Source: Spirogloea muscicola (taxonomy: Eukaryota > Streptophyta > Zygnematophyceae > Spirogloeales > Spirogloeaceae). Taken from it: DNA of 26,198 bases. A program made the position numbers and the translations under genes. Shown one piece after another: positions 24,201 to 26,198 of this stretch; the first letter of the stretch is position 1; the number at the start of each line of letters is the position of its first letter. The stretch is taken from positions 1,371,701 to 1,397,898 of the forward strand of contig WELB01000002.1 in NCBI GenBank assembly GCA_009602725.1, given 5' to 3'. The notes beneath the pieces were generated by a model that was not told the origin of the DNA, did no database searches, and saw nothing but the letters and a program-made list of their open reading frames with translations.

Positions 24201-24503
24201 CGCTGGAGGCGAGCTTGCAGGAAGAGATGTCTCGGCATGCCCCGCTGTACGGGGCAGGCTTGGAGGCGCTCAGCCTTGCGGAGCTGGACACGCTTGCTCG
24301 TATTCACGACGAGGGTCTCCGACAGGTCAAACATCTCCGCATGATTTGTCACAAGCTGCTGCTTGAGAGTTGTCTGTTGGAATGTGAAACCACGCGTGCT
24401 AGAAAGTGCAGTAGTCGGCCCTTCATGCTGTAAATGGGGGGCCTTATGGTTGCCCTAGGCATTATCCTTCCTTGTAGGTGAGAGTGTTGCAGCACCAGCA
24501 ACA

Positions 24504-24540
<37 letters not shown>

Positions 24541-24885
24541 CAACAGCAGCAGCAGCAGCAGCACCAGCAGCACCAGCACCAGCACCAGCAGCAGCAGCAG
24601 CACCAACAGCACCCGCCACCACCATTGCAGCAGCAGCAGCAGCAGCAGAAGTCCTCGCAGCAGCAGCGACAGCAGCAGCAGCACCCACCTCCATCGCTGC
24701 TGCAGCAGCAGCAGCAAGGAGGGGCCAACCAGGCGGAGCAGTTGGCGCCCACCTCGGAGGCCATGTTCAGTGCCACAATGCCCCTGGGAGTTGGGTTGCC
24801 GCCAGTGCTACCCAACGGCGTCGTGCCTCATAGCAATGGCCACTCAGACCCATCACCGCAGCGACAGTGGTACCCGTCAAGCTGA
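15285..24885 (+). CDS. TRAF-like protein with four MATH domains, coiled coil and polyQ tail
   Basis: Orthologue-like to the large (about 1,670 aa) land-plant TRAF-like/MATH proteins (I believe At2g25320); role not established. MATH folds bind peptides, often for ubiquitination. Exons: 15285-15298 (inferred), 15441-16528, 16794-16961, 17194-17432, 17678-17927, 18077-18258, 18490-18648, 18873-19061, 19316-19631, 19863-20296, 20555-20698, 20958-21104, 21327-21488, 21700-22611, 22778-23005, 23255-23470, 23643-23846, 24131-24325, 24478-24885 (TGA); about 1,884 aa. MATH1 15595-15996 (CRWTIAQL, SKWDCFASYRL), MATH2 16060-16485, MATH3 16823-17722, MATH4 17819-18630 (KTWNNSVLQFMKVSELL). Then DDEQDALSTDPDELLES, SLMNLLMGVKVLQQAIIDLL, KWPEQAEELL, a helical middle (QSVVMVLERR), coiled coil 22778-24325 (MESQLEWARSEKDDEIARL, RHAPLYGAGLEAL), a Gln tract and conserved GVGLPPVLPNGV. 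A TAG at 15385-15387 closes the main frame upstream, so the short ATG exon spliced GT(15299)-AG(15440) is my inference. All later exons join in frame. Confidence 0.9.
15454..15490 (+). other. G-rich tract with quadruplex potential near the TRAF-like start
   Basis: Runs of G at 15454-15457, 15462-15465, 15467-15473 and 15487-15490 meet the usual four-run spacing of a G-quadruplex on the coding strand. Translated, it is part of the Arg/Gly-rich N-terminal lead before MATH1. The long G run is also a likely place for sequencing error, which adds to the doubt about the 5' end. Confidence 0.55.
24490..24717 (+). repeat. CAG/CAA repeat coding a polyglutamine tract
   Basis: Seventy-six codons in frame, of which 53 are Gln, including one pure run of 22 (24496-24561); the rest are mainly His and Pro. 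CAG dominates with scattered CAA. It sits in the last coding exon, between the coiled coil and the conserved C-terminal GVGLPPVLPNGV motif. The land-plant relatives I know have no comparable tract here. Minus-strand frames across it are long Leu, Ala or Cys runs and are not genes. Confidence 0.95.
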
Positions 24886-25573
24886 CGAGGCAATGTCGCC
24901 CATTTTCCGAGCAGTTTGTGGGTGCAGGACTCGCCAGTCAAGTCAATCTTGCTGCAAGTCCTTAGCTTGACCACTGTCTGTTCAGAGTTCAGACGCCAGC
25001 TTGTCTGTTGGCTTCTTCTTATCCTCTTTGACTATCCATCTGCGCTCGTTCAGAAGCAGGGAGGCCCAGCCTCTAGCCTCTGAAAGATCCGCCTTGTCTC
25101 CTCTGACAAGAGTTACATGTCGTCTAATGACTTGGGCATGCCTGGTGAGGCAGCTGCATGCAAAGGTGCAGTAGCTGAGTGGAGCTGTGGCTCATTTGTG
25201 GTCTCTGCAAGCGCAAGGCTAGTGGGCCATATTATGATCACATTCCCCACACTCAAATTGCTCTCTCCCACACAAACACAAGGATGATGCTGGCAGCTGA
25301 CAGCTCGGCATATTAGTTCCTCGGAAGCATGATCTGCCTGATCTAGGAGACAGGCATTGTTTGCAAATCTGGATCATCAAACACATAAGGGCGAGCTGAG
25401 AGTTGGGTTACACAAATGATAGTCTGATACTGCTGGCAGCAGAGCCAGCTTCGCCAGCGGGCTGGCGAATTGAACAAGCGTCTCAGCAACTCCCACGGCA
25501 AGGTAACCGAGAAGCCTGCGACGGCATATGACTTCTAGCGAGGCTTTGGTTGAGGAGGAGAGTGGGAGGCCGC
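24886..25573. other. Convergent 3' intergenic region (TRAF-like / RPS13)
   Basis: The gap lies between two stop codons facing each other and should hold both 3' untranslated regions. No open frame matches a known family and no RNA gene is seen. No TGTAA occurs on the plus strand for the TRAF-like gene, while minus-strand copies lie at 25113-25117 and 25408-25412. Confidence 0.65.
25408..25412 (-). terminator. Candidate TGTAA polyadenylation signal for RPS13
   Basis: TTACA on the plus strand reads TGTAA on the RPS13 strand, about 160 nt after its stop codon, a normal distance for a chlorophyte gene. A five-base word is weak evidence alone. Confidence 0.4.
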
Positions 25574-26108
25574 TTATCGGGGCGCCTTCTTCTTGCCAGC
25601 AATAGTGACCTTCTTGCCACGGCGGGTGCGCGCGTTGCACTTGGTGTGCTGGCCGCGGCAGGGAAGGCCGGCGATGTGGCGGCGCCCGCGGTAGCACATG
25701 ATGTCCTTGAGGCGCTTGATGGCCAGGTTGTTGAAGCGCCGCTGCCGCCCACAAGGTGCCCGCGCCAGGGGCCGGCAGCGTGAGAGGCGGCGGCCACGGA
25801 GGCAACGGCACAAGGGGAAGGAGGGTTTAGGGGGGGTTTAGGGGGGCCGCGGCTCTCACCAGGTCGCCCTCGGTCATGTACTTGGCGACCTCCTCGCGGA
25901 GGCGCGTGAGCTCCTCCTCAGACAGCTCGCGCGTGGACTTGTTGTCCATGGCGAGGTCCAGCAGGATCTGGCGCGCCGCCGTCTGCCCGATGCCGTGGAT
26001 GTACTGCAGCGACGTCTCGATGCGTTTGGCGTTGGGGATCTCCACGCCCGCCACGCGCGCGCACCGCACGCCCAGCCCCCGCCCGCCCGGCGCTGCCACC
26101 GCCGGCCG
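25574..26108 (-). CDS. RPS13: Plastid 30S ribosomal protein S13 (uS13c), 5' end incomplete
   Basis: Bacterial-type uS13 sits in the head of the small subunit and contacts the P-site tRNA and the large subunit; this nuclear copy should serve plastid ribosomes. Two exons are placed: 26108-25860 and 25741-25574 (TAA), joining in frame to 138 residues. The body reads [33 protein letters not shown] (helix-turn-helix part), [12 protein letters not shown] joined to [14 protein letters not shown], then [16 protein letters not shown] and NARTRRGKK. The ending [10 protein letters not shown] is typical of the green plastid form rather than the mitochondrial one. Before RVAGVEIP an Ala/Gly/Arg-rich stretch looks like the end of a transit peptide. 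A TGA at 26141-26139 (minus strand) closes the frame, and TTGCAG just above 26108 is a good acceptor, so the ATG lies in an exon further upstream, perhaps outside the window. Both exons stay GC-rich. Confidence 0.93.
25823..25846 (-). promoter_or_regulatory. Telo-box-like TAAACCC units in the RPS13 intron
   Basis: On the gene's strand the intron (25859-25742) carries two TAAACCC units set in C runs, close to the plant-type telomere repeat CCCTAAA and to the plant telo-box AAACCCTAA, which is common in 5' regions of ribosomal-protein genes. Here the C runs are longer than in true telomere repeats. The tract could equally be an intronic pyrimidine-rich stretch. Confidence 0.4.
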
Positions 26109-26198
26109 CTGCAAGCGCCAGCGCCCACAGTCGGGGCCTCAGCGGCAGGCCCCGCAGCGCCGGGCTCAGAGTCTAAAGCTGCGGGGACGGCAGCGGCG

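Noticed and set aside
24349-24815. Three long minus-strand open frames rich in Leu, Ala or Cys
   Set aside because: They are the reverse-strand readings of the CAG/CAA repeat in the TRAF-like last exon, one per frame, with no family resemblance.
1-26198. Virus-like elements, DNA transposons, tRNA or rRNA genes, CRISPR arrays, bacterial contamination
   Set aside because: No characteristic protein, terminal repeat, cloverleaf or repeat-spacer pattern was found, and all six genes have spliceosomal introns.

Overview
The window looks like nuclear DNA of a green alga, most likely a core chlorophyte such as a trebouxiophyte, although a streptophyte alga cannot be excluded. The reasons are six plant-type genes broken by dense short introns (54 GT-AG introns placed by reading frame and family comparison, 92 to 344 nt), two genes for plastid proteins, and a large TRAF-like gene whose closest relatives I know are in land plants. 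I see no bacterial operon, rRNA, tRNA, CRISPR array, virus-like element or recognisable transposon.

Layout, left to right. 193-2215 (+) is a SAL1/HAL2-type 3'(2'),5'-bisphosphate nucleotidase whose first exon is unresolved at the left edge. 2726-7390 (-) is an ERD4-like CSC1/OSCA membrane channel in 13 exons (762 aa), tail to tail with SAL1. 8231-11492 (-) is plastid carbamoyl-phosphate synthase small subunit in 12 exons (467 aa). It stands head to head with 12214-14962 (+), the 26S proteasome lid subunit RPN6 in 8 exons (459 aa), across a 721-bp shared upstream region. 15285-24885 (+) is a very long TRAF-like protein with four MATH domains, a helical middle, a coiled coil and a polyglutamine-rich tail (about 19 exons, about 1,880 aa, 5' end inferred). 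25574-26108 (-) is plastid ribosomal protein S13, tail to tail with the TRAF-like gene and missing its 5' end near the right edge.

The genes do not form a pathway. SAL1 (salt-sensitive phosphatase) and the osmosensing channel family are both tied to osmotic stress, and CarA and S13 both act in the plastid, but each gene is a separate transcription unit. A strong shared feature is that every gene's 5' end sits in a GC-rich island and base composition falls sharply downstream.

The most rewarding item is the TRAF-like gene. It has the complete land-plant architecture, a family with no clear assigned function that I know of, a 53-glutamine low-complexity insertion before its conserved C terminus, and two introns that are multiples of three and free of in-frame stops, so their retention would lengthen the protein rather than truncate it. 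I found no wholly new biological system here.
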